Assembly: GCF_000276665.1 (NCBI RefSeq)
Contig: NW_004955484.1
Coordinates: 623,375-687,374 of the forward strand
Length of the DNA stretch: 64,000 nt
Reading direction: 5' to 3'
From: Chinchilla lanigera
Lineage: Eukaryota > Chordata > Mammalia > Rodentia > Chinchillidae
Shown: positions 47,090-57,655 of the stretch, piece by piece
Layout: each line of letters opens with the position of its first letter
How positions within the stretch are numbered: position 1 is the stretch's first letter
The notes under the pieces: generated by a model
Seen by the model: the letters and a program-made list of their open reading frames with translations, nothing else
What the model was told of the DNA's origin: nothing
Database searches by the model: none
Translations under genes and position numbers: made by a program

Positions 47090-47512
47090 AAAAAGATAAA
47101 ATACTGGGGAGTATATTTGACCAAGGAGGTTAAAAAACTACACTGAAAATTAGAAAATGCTGGTGCATAAAATTGAAGAAGATACAGATAAATGAAATGT
47201 TAGCCTATATTCAGATTGTAAAAGTTAATATTTTTGAATATTTTGAAATACTACCCAAAGTAACCTACAAATTTAATGCAATTTTTATCAAAATTCCAAA
47301 ATTTCCATTTTTTGCAAAAACCATAAATTCATGTGGAATGACAAATATGCCAAGTAGCCAAAGAAATCTTGAGCAAAAGAACAAAGGCAAAGGCATCAAA
47401 CTACTTGACTTCAAAATATACAATGAAACTATAATAAGCAAAACAGTGTGGCACTGGTATAAACATGAATATATAGACCAATGCAAAGGAACACATAGCT
47501 GAGAGATAAGTT
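47090..47512 (+). mobile_element. Old L1 ORF2 fragment
   Basis: L1 ORF2 landmarks: AAGTAACCTACAAATTTAATGC, CATGTGGAATGACAAATATGCC, AACAGTGTGGCACTGGTATAA and GAGAGATAAGTTCATATATTTA. Frames are broken. It ends where a reverse L1 begins. Confidence 0.8.
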
Positions 47513-48403
47513 CATATATTTATTTACTTTTCCCTTCCTTCTTTTTTCCATTTCCCCATCCCAGTTCTTCCCTTTTGAGTGGTTTTTCTCCTTTCATAAT
47601 ATCTATTGTACATTTCAGATCTTATTTATGCTTTCAGTTTCTCACACTAGGGAGACAATATGATATTTGTACATGTGAGTCTGATTTATTTCACTTATGA
47701 GTATTGTCTCAAGTTGCATCCATTTACCTATAAAAGTCTCAAGTTTGTCTTTTTTATAGCTAAGTAATACTCCATTGTATAAAAATACCATATCTTTTTT
47801 ATCTATTCCTCAGTTGATGGGCATTTAGATTGTTTCCAAGACTTAGTTATGATAAATTTTGCTGCTATAAATATGGGTGCACATATATCGCTGAGGATGA
47901 TGTTTTTAATTCTTTTGGGAAAATACCCAGAAAGGGATGTTTGGGTCAAATGTGCCCTCTAATCCTAGTTTTTTTTATGAATCTCCACACTGATATCCCC
48001 AGTGGTTGTACCAGTCTACACTCCCACAAACAGTGGAGAAGTGTTCCTGTTTCCTTACAGCCCCACCAGCATTTGTTATTGGTTGATTTCTTGATGATAG
48101 CCACTCTTTCTGGGGTGAGATAGAATTTCACTGTTGTCTTAATTTGCATTTCTCAAATGACCAATGATGTTGAACATTTTATGTATTTGTTTGTCATTGG
48201 TATTTCTTTATCTGAGAACTGTGTATTAATCTCAGATGCCCATTTTTGGATTGGGTCTTTGAATTTAGGGGCCTGATTTTTTTCTCTTCCTTATATGTTC
48301 TAGATAGAAATCCTTTGTCTGAGGGACATTTAGCTAAAATTTGTTCCCACTCTGTGGGTTTTCCTTTCACTCTGTTGGTGATTTCTTTTGATGTGCAAAA
48401 AGA
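47513..48403 (-). mobile_element. Reverse L1 3' end
   Basis: The + strand runs backwards through L1: TTCAGTTTCTCACAC, TAATACTCCATTGTATAAAA, TCAGTTGATGGGCATTTAG, AGTGGTTGTACCAGTCTAC, TTAATTTGCATTTCTC and CTCTGTTGGTGATTTCTTTTG. No poly(T) or clear TSD is seen. Confidence 0.85.
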
Positions 48404-48560
48404 CTAAAATTAGACCCATGTCTATCACCATGCACTGAATGAAAGTCAAAATGAATCAAAGATGTAAATATTAAAACAGCAACACCAAATGTAACAGAGG
48501 AGAAAGTAGCGAGAAATCTTGAAGACAAAAGGGTTGGCAGAGAGTTCATGAACAGAACCC
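48404..48560 (+). mobile_element. Forward L1 piece next to the reverse L1
   Basis: Begins AGACTAAAATTAGACCC, with TCAAAATGAATCAAAGATG and GAGAGTTCATGAACAG. In L1 this lies just upstream of where the reverse L1 begins, and also about 100 bases downstream of the 47512 break. Two readings are possible; see findings. Confidence 0.75.
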
Positions 48561-48599
48561 ATACTGCATTGGAAGTACTTCACAGAACCTTTCCCCATT

Positions 48600-49110
48600 T
48601 TAAAAGCTGCAGTTTTTGTTTCCCTGGATGCATATTGAGTTTTCCTTACATATTTTGAATATCATTAGTATGGTTTGCAAATATTTTGAATATCATTAGT
48701 ATGTCTTGCAAATATTTTTCTTCTCCATAGGTAGGTTGTCTCTTTGCTCTGTCAGTTGTTTCCTTTCTATGCAGATAACTTTTAGCTTGGAGCAGTCTCA
48801 TTTACCTATCTTTTGTTTCCTTGCACTGGGGTCATTTTATGCATACCCTGAAATCCATCATATATATTGTCCAGTCCAATGTACTACAACATGTCCTGTA
48901 TTTTCATTTAGGATAGCTATGTTCTGGAGACCTGATGTACAGTATGGTGACTATAATTAATAATAACATATTGTATATTCAAAATATGGTAAGGCAGTAG
49001 ACATTAAATGTTCTCACCATCTGCTCAAAAATGGTAACCAAAAGAAATGATATATCAATTAGTTTGATTGTGATAAATATTTCATAATATATGTCAATAC
49101 AACACAATGC
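48600..49110. mobile_element. L1 pieces: reverse (48600-48905) then forward 3' UTR (48906-49110)
   Basis: On the + strand, TAGGTAGGTTGTCTCTTTGC and ATTTACCTATCTTTTGTTTC are reverse L1. GATGTACAGTATGGTGACTA and ATTAATAATAACATATTG are forward L1 3' UTR. A 31-base unit is repeated in tandem at 48650-48680 and 48681-48711 with two changes. Confidence 0.7.
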
Positions 49111-49136
49111 ATACCTTAGGTATGTAAAATTTTTGT

Positions 49137-49253
49137 TTTTTGGTTTTGTTTTGTTTTTGTTTTTGTTTTTGTTTTTCCAGTACCGGGAATCAAACTCACG
49201 ACCTTGTGCTTACCAGGCAGGCACTGTGCCACTGAGCTAAATCCCCAGCCCCA
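49137..49253 (-). mobile_element. ID SINE with 16-bp TSD
   Basis: Reverse ID with a (GTTTTT)n tail: CCAGTACCGGGAATCAAACTC, TTGTGCTTACCAGGCAGGC, GCTAAATCCCCAGCCCC. The TSD TATGTAAAATTTTTGT at 49121-49136 is matched by TATATAAAATTTTTGT at 49254-49269, with one difference. Confidence 0.94.
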
Positions 49254-49269
49254 TATATAAAATTTTTGT

Positions 49270-51987
49270 CAATATACTTTCTTGAAGCTGGAAATTATTT
49301 TCTAAAAAGCCTATGAATGATTGAATATTGAATGTAAACATCCTGATGGGAGGATCCTAAAAATCATATTGAGTGGGACTGAGTTTATCAAACACAAAAT
49401 ATATTTCTCAAAAAATTACCCACTATATTCTTACCATGTATAATTCTGTTTCTACTATTATTTCCACATAATCTGCTTTACATACTGATAGACCTATCAG
49501 TGGTCCACAGTCATTATTTTTGTTCAGAGTGTTAAAGAAAAATGTAACACAACCCACTTAAGGTTTGAGGATTCAATAAATTTTATGGCTCACAGAATAG
49601 AAATAATATTATAAAAGATCATTAGGAGCAGAATAATAGATTTAAATTACAGGCAACATCAATATCTATTCAAATATACAATATGTGTGTATTCATTTCA
49701 ACAATGTGTTTTTCTGTCAATTTAGATGCTATGAGAAAAAGGTGATTTTTAAAAACTTGGTGTTATTGCTAAAAAAATAGAAAAAGCAATTTTTTTCCAG
49801 TATGGAAATCTTAGAGTAACATAACCCCATTTCTCTCAACAATTTTAGTAAATGTGTTTGCTTCTCAGGCTACCTTATAAAGGTAAATAAAAATGTGGAT
49901 TACTGAACATTTAAGCACTAGGTGAAAAACAAGGAGAGGGCACAAACAATCTTCATTATTGAGGTTTGTGACTAGGACAGGACGCTGGTAACTTACCAAA
50001 AATTCCACTGGGGCTCATTTTCAAAGGGCCTCAGATATTTTCCCAATTGAATATATAATAACATGAAAGAAAGCAGGGGAAAATAAATATTGACTGTAGT
50101 CATAAGATTAAATTCCACCTTCAAATGTCTTCCCTTTTTTTCCCTTAAACTTACATAAATTGTTTTCTCAGGCAGCAAAGAAAAAGGCCAACTCGGTCAA
50201 GGCAGTCATCAGAATGCTGATATTTTTAAAGAAAAAATATATTGGTGCCTTAGCTATCTAGGCAATTGCCTCAAATATCATCTCTATTTTTATTTGCCAG
50301 GACATCTGGTCAGAGCCTGTGCATCTCGCACGGGATGGGCAGGTCATTTGTATCCAGTCCACTGCAGAAGGGAGCAGGCATCAGGAACCAGGCAGTACGA
50401 AGAATAAGTCATTATCAGGCAAAAAGGGAAGGTCTGACAGAGGGCTATCTTCAGCATGGCCCACACCAGAGCTTGTTTCATACTTAGTAAGGAGATTTAT
50501 AATTGCTGGATTGAGTTGTTTCACCGAACTATTTTTCCTTCATTTAAATGGTACTGTCCTATCATAACTCATGTTTGCTTAGGGCCAGTAGCATATGGCC
50601 GTTTCAGTATTTCCCTTTTGAGCCAGAGAAATATATTATTCTGTAGCAATGAACTCTAGATTATATACTATAAAAGCAGAAAGACCTTAGAGGAAAATGA
50701 ATGAAAAAGCAAGAACGGATTGAGTATTAAATTCACAGTGCCTACATTCATAGTAATCTGAACATGTTCATTAAATATAATCACAGCATAATTTGTTTCC
50801 TAATGAAGTAATAGAGGACTGCACTGATAAAGGAATATAGGGTAAGATGAGAGAAGGAATGTTATTTAGGTCTTATCTGCATAATCAAGCAGACAGATCT
50901 CCTCCACACATGAGAGAATTGCAGCTTTGTAACAGAATCAAGTATGAAATTACCAAAAACAATGCAGACTTTTTTGGCCACTTGCAAAAAATTCTCTTTT
51001 GTTTAATTTCAGCAAAGCTACCATTCTCAAAGCCTGTATTTCCCTTTAGTAAAGAGGTAGAGCTACTGAACATATTTCATCAAGCCAACTGGAATGAATC
51101 ACAGATTGCACAGATACTTTTAAAAATGAGAAAGTATTGCACCTAAATGAAGAATTGAGAAGCAGAATAATCCAGTACCTTTATACTGGCAGGCTTTAGC
51201 ACATGCCTTAGCACAGGCTTTAGCAGCTTGGAAAGGTAATTAACTTCCTTTTAAAACACAGTAAAAGAATTTTAGGACTGTATCTACACAGGGATATTTA
51301 TTTTTTAATTGTATAAAAGTTCTAATGAGACAGGAGTCAGTTTACCCTAACAAAAACTTTGTCTAAAGATTTCTTTATACAAATGTCAAGCCAAGTTTAT
51401 AAACTACACAGACATCATTACACAATGTAAGCACATTTATAAAAAAAGCATCATAGTAATGCACTACAAGAATTTCCAGCTAACTTTTTTCACTTAATAC
51501 TACAGAATGTCCTTATTTTCAAATCAATACAAACAGATCTATCTGCTTTTTCTAAATTGGTAGAGTAATATCAATAGTAATTTGTTTAATGTTTGTCCTT
51601 AATGGAACATTTTGATGGGTCCAACATATTGCTTCCACTAACAATATTCGAGTGGACAACTTCCTATAGATTCACATTGTGTGTGCAGGTTAAGTTTTGA
51701 GAAACTGTCAATCCAGCAACACATTTGAGAGTATTTATTACATTACATTTTGTTGTCATTGAGAACCATTAATTATTTTAATTTTATAAAGCTGATGGAC
51801 AAACACAGTGTCATTATTATCACCAACAGTCATTGTTAGGGATACAATGACATTTTCAGATAATTTTAGAGGCCTCTGTAACAAATTTTATGTTAATCTG
51901 GTCATAACATTGGAAGGGCTTTTCTTAGACTTACGTATTCTAGATCATTTTTGGAGTTTATGAAAGTCTGTGAGGGAAAGTACTGGT
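49270..51987. other. Long unique-looking stretch
   Basis: About 2.7 kb, AT-rich, with no nameable repeat, RNA or gene. At about 50290-50480 the sequence is less AT-rich, preceded by a pyrimidine-rich TTTTTATTTGCCAG that could pass for a 3' splice site, but no coding frame supports an exon. Confidence 0.4.
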
Positions 51988-52156
51988 AGGGATTGAGTGT
52001 ATGTGTTCTCTCCAAATTTATATGTGAAAGCCCTCAGCCCTAGTGCAGCTATATTTGGAGTAAGAAACTAAGTGAATTGATAAGTGTGGGACCCACTTCT
52101 GATAGTTATATTGTCCTCATAAGAAGAGACACCAGAGGGCACATTCATGCATTTCA

Positions 52157-52161
<5 letters not shown>

Positions 52162-52211
<50 letters not shown>
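52162..52211. repeat. (TC)25 microsatellite
   Basis: An uninterrupted run of 25 TC units inside the LTR, followed by a further C/T-rich stretch to about 52310. Confidence 0.97.
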
Positions 52212-52213
<2 letters not shown>

Positions 52214-52472
52214 CTCTTCCCCCTTTCTCCCTTTTCCCCTCCTCTTCCTCCTCCACTCTCCTTCTCCCCTTTTTCCCTCCCCTCTTCTTCTCCTGCTCTC
52301 CTCCCACTTCTTTCTGCAGGCCTGCTCGAAGGAAAGGCCCTATGAGGACATACTGAGAAGGCGGCTGTCTGCAAGCCAGGAAAAGAACTCTCATAGAAAA
52401 CAAAGTCAGCAGGAATCTTGATCTTAGACTTCTGGCCTCCAGAACTAAATTTCTGGTAAGCTACCTGGACTA

Positions 52473-52704
52473 GAGTGGTGTGTTTTGTTTTGCTTTGTTT
52501 TGTTTTATTATGTTTTGTTTTGTTTAGCATGTTTTCTTTTTTTTCATTTTAAAGAGAATAATAAAAAAGGACAATAGCAAAATACCAACAACATAGACAA
52601 AAACAATAAAAATGATACAGGTTTTTCACAAAACTAGGATTAGAAGTCCAACTTACTCCAGCTATTGTCCTTCTGGGTTTTTTCCCCAGAAGAATTAAAA
52701 ACAT
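52473..52704 (-). repeat. Unnamed retroposon family, copy 3, inside LTR
   Basis: A (GTTTT)n and T-rich run, then TTCATTTTAAAGAGAATAATAAAAAAGGACAATAGC as in the starts of copies 1 and 2. The rest is less similar. It breaks the LTR between its GGTAAGCTACCTGG and CAGTGCCTTATCACAG segments. Confidence 0.5.
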
Positions 52705-52947
52705 CATACAGTGCCTTATCACAGCAGCCAAAACCGACTAAGATAGGTGGAGCCATTAACACTCCCACGGCACAACTCATGAAACTGGAAGCCAAAAAGT
52801 TAAGTATTTCTTCAAGTTCAGCCAGTAGTAACTGTTTCGGGATCAGGATCCCAACTCAGAGCCTGGGAAGAAGGCATTTCTGTCATACTGAGCATTAGCC
52901 TATCCTTTCAGAGTACTAAAACTTTTGCCACAATTCAGTCCACTTTG

Positions 52948-53005
52948 CTTTTTCATACAATTAGTGAGAACATTAGTTTTTTCATACAATTAGTAAGAAC
53001 ATTAG
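52948..53005. repeat. 29-bp tandem duplication
   Basis: The unit with TTTTTCATACAATTAGTGAG and AACATTAG is present twice in a row with one internal G/A difference. Confidence 0.9.
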
Positions 53006-53014
53006 AATTAGTTG

Positions 53015-54489
53015 TCTGTGCTGCTTGATATACTACTACAAATTTAGCAGCTTAGAATTACACTATTATTATCTCATAAATTTCTGGAGGTCAGAAGTTA
53101 AATCCCAGGACACATCAGTTCCTTGTTTCAGGATTTGACCAAGCTAAAACCCAGTTGCCACTCAGGCCAAGGCATAGTGAGAGCCTCAGATGGGGTAGGA
53201 TCTACTTCCAAGCAGCCTCAGGACATTGGCATAACTTATCTCTTTGCAGTTGTAGGCTCGAAGTTTCAGTTATCTTTCTTTTTAGGATTGTTACTGTTAT
53301 TTATTATTTCAGCTTTTCTGAGGTATAATTGGAAAATAAATTTATATATATTTAAGGTGTATATATGTATACATATAAGTAGAAATTATTTCCACAATCA
53401 AGTGAGTGAACACATCCATCACTTCACATAGTTGTGTTTGTATGGTGAGAACATTTAAGATCTCCTGTCTTTACAAATTTCAAATACACAACATAGTACT
53501 ATTAAATATATTTCCTGACTGCACATTAGATCCCCAAATTTATGCACCTTAGAGCAGAAAGTTTTTTTGACCAGCACTTCCCATTCTCCCAGCTGCAGGA
53601 AGCACCATTCTGCCTTCCATCTCTGTACATTTGACAGCTTTACTTTCTGTGTATAGCTGAGGTTATACAGAATAATTTTACTATTTTTCATTTGATTTAT
53701 TTCAATTAACATTATGTCCTCACAATTCATCCATATTGTCACAAATAACAAGATGTCCTTCTGTTGTATGGCTGAATAATATTCCATTATGTGTGTGTTA
53801 TGTTTTCTTTGTCCATGTATCTGTAAACAAATGCATTGTTTCTAAGTTTTGACTATTGTAAATAACAATTCAATAAACATGGGCATGCAGATAGTCTTTG
53901 AGATTCTGATTTTGTTTCTTTCAGGTAAGTACCAGTAAGTAGGACTGCTGGATCATATCATGCTATTTCTAATTCGCTAAGAAAGCTCTATAATAATTTC
54001 CATCATAACAGTGTCAATTTGCATTCCCAACAGTGCACCAAGGTTCCTTTTTCTTCTTCCCTTACCCAAAGTAATCTATGGAAGCAAAGCAATCTGTTTC
54101 TTTTTCTATCAGTCAAGAGTCAATCTCAGTTTCTGGAGGCCAAAATGGTGCTTTGTCATAGAGCACTCTCTAAGGATCTGATCACAGTGTGGTGCTTAAT
54201 TCTTCAAAACCAGGGTTGGAAAGTTTCTCATCCCTGGAAGACCCCAGTTCCTCCTTGAGGAGCCTTCATCTGATTAAGTCAAGCCCACCCAAAAAGTCTC
54301 CCTTTAGATTAACTCCAAATCATTTCAGTTGAACCCTTCATTAGATCTGCAAAAAAGCCTCATTTTTCCATGTTTGATTTGTTAGAAGCAGATCGCAGGT
54401 GTCACCCACATGGAAAGCAAGGATGATATGATACAGCAGGTAAACACAGGGACAGGAATCACAGGGATTCCCCGGGGTGGATCTACCAC
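53015..54489 (-). mobile_element. Old MLT1-type LTR, reverse, split by L1
   Basis: The left part (53015-53265) has TACTACTACAAATTTAGCAG, TTATCTCATAAATTTCTGG and AGGTCAGAAGTTAAATCCC. The right part (about 54250-54489) has AGATTAACTCCAAATC, AGATCTGCAAAAAAGCC and an end GGGGTGGATCTACCACA. Together they follow the reverse of an MLT1-type LTR, with an L1 between. Confidence 0.6.
53300..54045 (-). mobile_element. Reverse L1 3' end inside the LTR
   Basis: The + strand reads backwards through an old L1 3' UTR: TTCTGAGGTATAATTGGAAA, AATCAAGTGAGTGAACACATCC, GTATGGCTGAATAATATTCC and GGACTGCTGGATCATATC. The 110-codon - strand frame at 53455-53787 is noncoding L1. Confidence 0.75.
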
Positions 54490-57400
54490 AATAAGTATTT
54501 TGGGTTTGTCCTGAACTCTAAAACCCATGCCTTTTTTCCACTAAATTTCACAGTCTGTACTGTAATTTTAGGGTCAGAGGAGATGGCAGCCAGCAGAGGA
54601 TAAAGAGAACAGAAAAGATGCAAGAGGATCAGAGAACTGATTGGAGGAGACATCTCCCATGTCCATGGAGCCATGAGTACAGGAGCTGTGCTGGAGCAAT
54701 GACTTTATGGAAAGGAAAGAAGGAGAGAAGTTTCAGCTGTCTTCTCCCACATCCGGCCTGACACATGATGTAAGAAAACCACACACAAGTTCTAGAACCT
54801 CATTTTTTCCCCTGTTTATGAGGCACTCAGTTTTTCTGCCCACAACTGTATCTTCAAGATGCTTCTTATTCATTTCTTGGGCCTCAGCTGCAATGAGAGC
54901 AAATAACACCATCCCACACCAATTTGCTTCCTTCTCCCTTATAACTCAAAGAATGGACCTCATATTTACAGTCCAAGATTCAGCTGGGTCTACCGGATCC
55001 CCTGAGATAAATGCACATCCCTAAAACTGCATCTTAAGGTAGCAGCAAGCCTTCTACACTATCCACAGTGCAGTCACTAAGGGCTTCCTTCTCAGGCACG
55101 CTCCACATGAATTCTCCCTTGAGCTTTGCTGAACTCTATTTCCCATCACATCTCCCTCTACCAGTGCCTCTATACACAGCTTTCTTAGGTTACTGTATTC
55201 AAGGGTGAGTTGAAAGAGAGAGATAAAGTTGTAAAAAAATGCAAGGTGTGTGCTTACATGACAGACATGTATACCGTTTGATTTGAAACATCAAGAACCT
55301 CTTAAAATACCACCCGCACCAGCTGACACATAATTTCTTTGTGTCCTTTTGCTCTGTGTCTCTTCTCTCTCTTATATATCCACATATATGAAAATATGTC
55401 TACATATATAAGGAGAAAAATTTCAAACACATACATATTACTTTTATTTACATGTATTTTTATGCTAGATTTACTCCAATCCTTAAGAATTGCATCACTG
55501 CAGTCTCTTTTATATTTTTCCTTTTCTGATTTAAAAAAAAGAAGACAAAAATAGTCAAAAATAACTTGATTTCTTGTGTTGAGTAGCTCCTTGATGACTG
55601 AGGACATTCACGACTTGATGATAACACCTTCTACATCAAAATGCCTATCAGGCTATTTTCCCTAATGTGTTTTCTCTCCTAAAGAGAAATGCATGCTTGC
55701 TGTTGGGATAATAGGAGTTATACATTGTTAGTACATCTGTACTCTTCCTAGATTGGAGGTGCAAAAGGATGCTTTCTCAATTTGTCTTATTGTTATCCTA
55801 GGAATACCCAGTCCCCAGTCTTGAGTCTAATAAGCTTTCTGTATGCAGATGCTATTGCATTGAACATAGGAAATGCTGAAACTTACCCCATTCACATAAA
55901 AAAAGCATAACCTGTGTTATTTATTCATTTGTGAAAATTTATATTTTCTTCAATATTTACAGAGCTCCAGAAACAAACTTCAAAACTATACAAAAAGTTA
56001 ACATTAAATATCTGCCACTCTCCAAGACCTACCTCATCAGTACATCACACTGTACATGGTATACCATATCTCAGCACACACCCCTTGTGTTCACACTACA
56101 CTGAACACCTTATCCTACAGTATGCACACACCCCACACTTACTACACACATTGTGCCACTGTGCATCACAGTGCACAATACACGACACCTCTCATCTCAC
56201 ACCAACCATCCCCAATACCAACCACACAACACATGACGTACAGTGGTTCTTCCAGTACACCACGCGCCTCCTCACACCATACCATATTGCATACCATTTC
56301 AAAATCACCTTCATAACATACTATGTACCACACTAAACAAACAAATATCAATTACTTGGTATTTGTGTAATCCCAAGTGAAAATAGGTAATGTTGAGATT
56401 CAAAGATGTCTCGTTCTCCTACTGTTTCATAGTCACAAAATTCTATCCTGCATAAAAATTATTATGGACTTCAGATAGATAGATATGTTACAATATACTT
56501 CCTTATCTATGCAAAGTTATACTGGTGTAGGTAAGTTAAAAAATAGATGAGACAAGAAAAAGTAAAATTGAGTTCTGAAAATTTGTGATGAATCCAGTGT
56601 GACTTTTAGGGTCATATTTTGTTCTATCCCCAGATCAATTCTCAATGACCAGATTGTATTTGTTACAAGATATTATAAAGATTTTTCACTTACCTTGTGT
56701 CCCAGACCACTCAATCAGAACTTGTATCTATTCTTTTGTTTCTATTTGTACCTGGCAGAGAACAAGCATTCAAACAATTCTCATTGAATCATTCCCTTCA
56801 ACAGGGAGCATAATTTGCTGTTATGGAAGTTGTAAAAATATAATTTCAAGATACAATTTCTCCATGGAAGTATATAAAATTAAATAATACTGTTAGGGGA
56901 TTTTTTTCAAGCCCTTTCTCCCTTGTTCATTTTCATCTTCTCTCAAATTTCTTGGGAAATTTTAGGGCACTCAACTTCAAACAGAGTTGTGTAACAGATT
57001 TCAAATTAAATAAAAGTAGATTTCCCTGTGATTTAAAAGTAGAGTAAGTTTCTAATCAATTATGCATATAGTTCACTTGGCTTGTCCTTCACAGCACAGA
57101 ACTTCTAATAGTGTATAAAATTGGGAAAACCATAAACAGACCCTCTACCATATGCTGGCGTTTTCTTTAATTACAGTTCTATTTGGCTTCTTAATGAAGT
57201 AAAAGTAAAATCCAATATATAAATGTTATGACATTTAGGGATATCTAATTCATGTTCTCATCCTGTGATTGATTTTCCTTGATGAAGAATTAGAGTGGTT
57301 TAAAGCCTTTAAAACCAAATATATTCTAAGCCTTGGAACATATCAGTTTCCAAATAATTGTATTTTATTTTCCTTCAAAGCCATTCAAGTACAGCATTTT

Positions 57401-57655
57401 ATAGCTCCTGTGAGGCCACCTTTCTGAAAGCAGGTATCTTTGTGAAAATGAAATCAATTTAATTTATCATGCACTTGAATTTGAAAAAGACTCATTCAAA
57501 CTACACTTGAACTCTAAAAACAGCCACACTGGTTCTTATTTATCTTAAGAATATTTTTCTGTCATTTCATTGTGAGTTAGTTAAATAAAACTTACACAGC
57601 AATATAATAAATAAACTAATATTAAATAAGGACTGCAATTATTTTAGCTACCATA
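54490..57655. other. Long unique-looking stretch with CA-rich part
   Basis: No nameable gene or RNA. About 56040-56330 is a C/A-rich low-complexity stretch (CACACC, CACAC, CATCAC motifs) that keeps frames open by composition. The rest is AT-rich. Confidence 0.4.

Larger units (their letters stand above)
51988..52742 (+). mobile_element. MaLR-like LTR split by a retroposon
   Basis: The left part has GGGATTGAGTGTATGTG, CCTCATAAGAAGAGACACC, TGAGGACATACTGAGAAGG and TTCTGGCCTCCAGAACTAAA. The right end CACAGCAGCCAAAACCGACTAAG lies at about 52710-52742, after an insertion of about 230 bases. It also holds a (TC)25 tract at 52162-52211. Confidence 0.7.

Noticed and set aside
50270..50480. Possible exon after a pyrimidine-rich CAG
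   Set aside because: The 3' splice-site likeness is weak, no matching donor or conserved frame is seen, and I know no protein like it.
52077..52530. Overlapping Leu/Ser- or Arg/Glu-rich frames of up to 137 codons
   Set aside because: They come from the TC repeat and C/T-rich stretch inside an LTR.
56056..56351. Thr/His/Ser-rich frames
   Set aside because: Composition effect of a C/A-rich low-complexity stretch.
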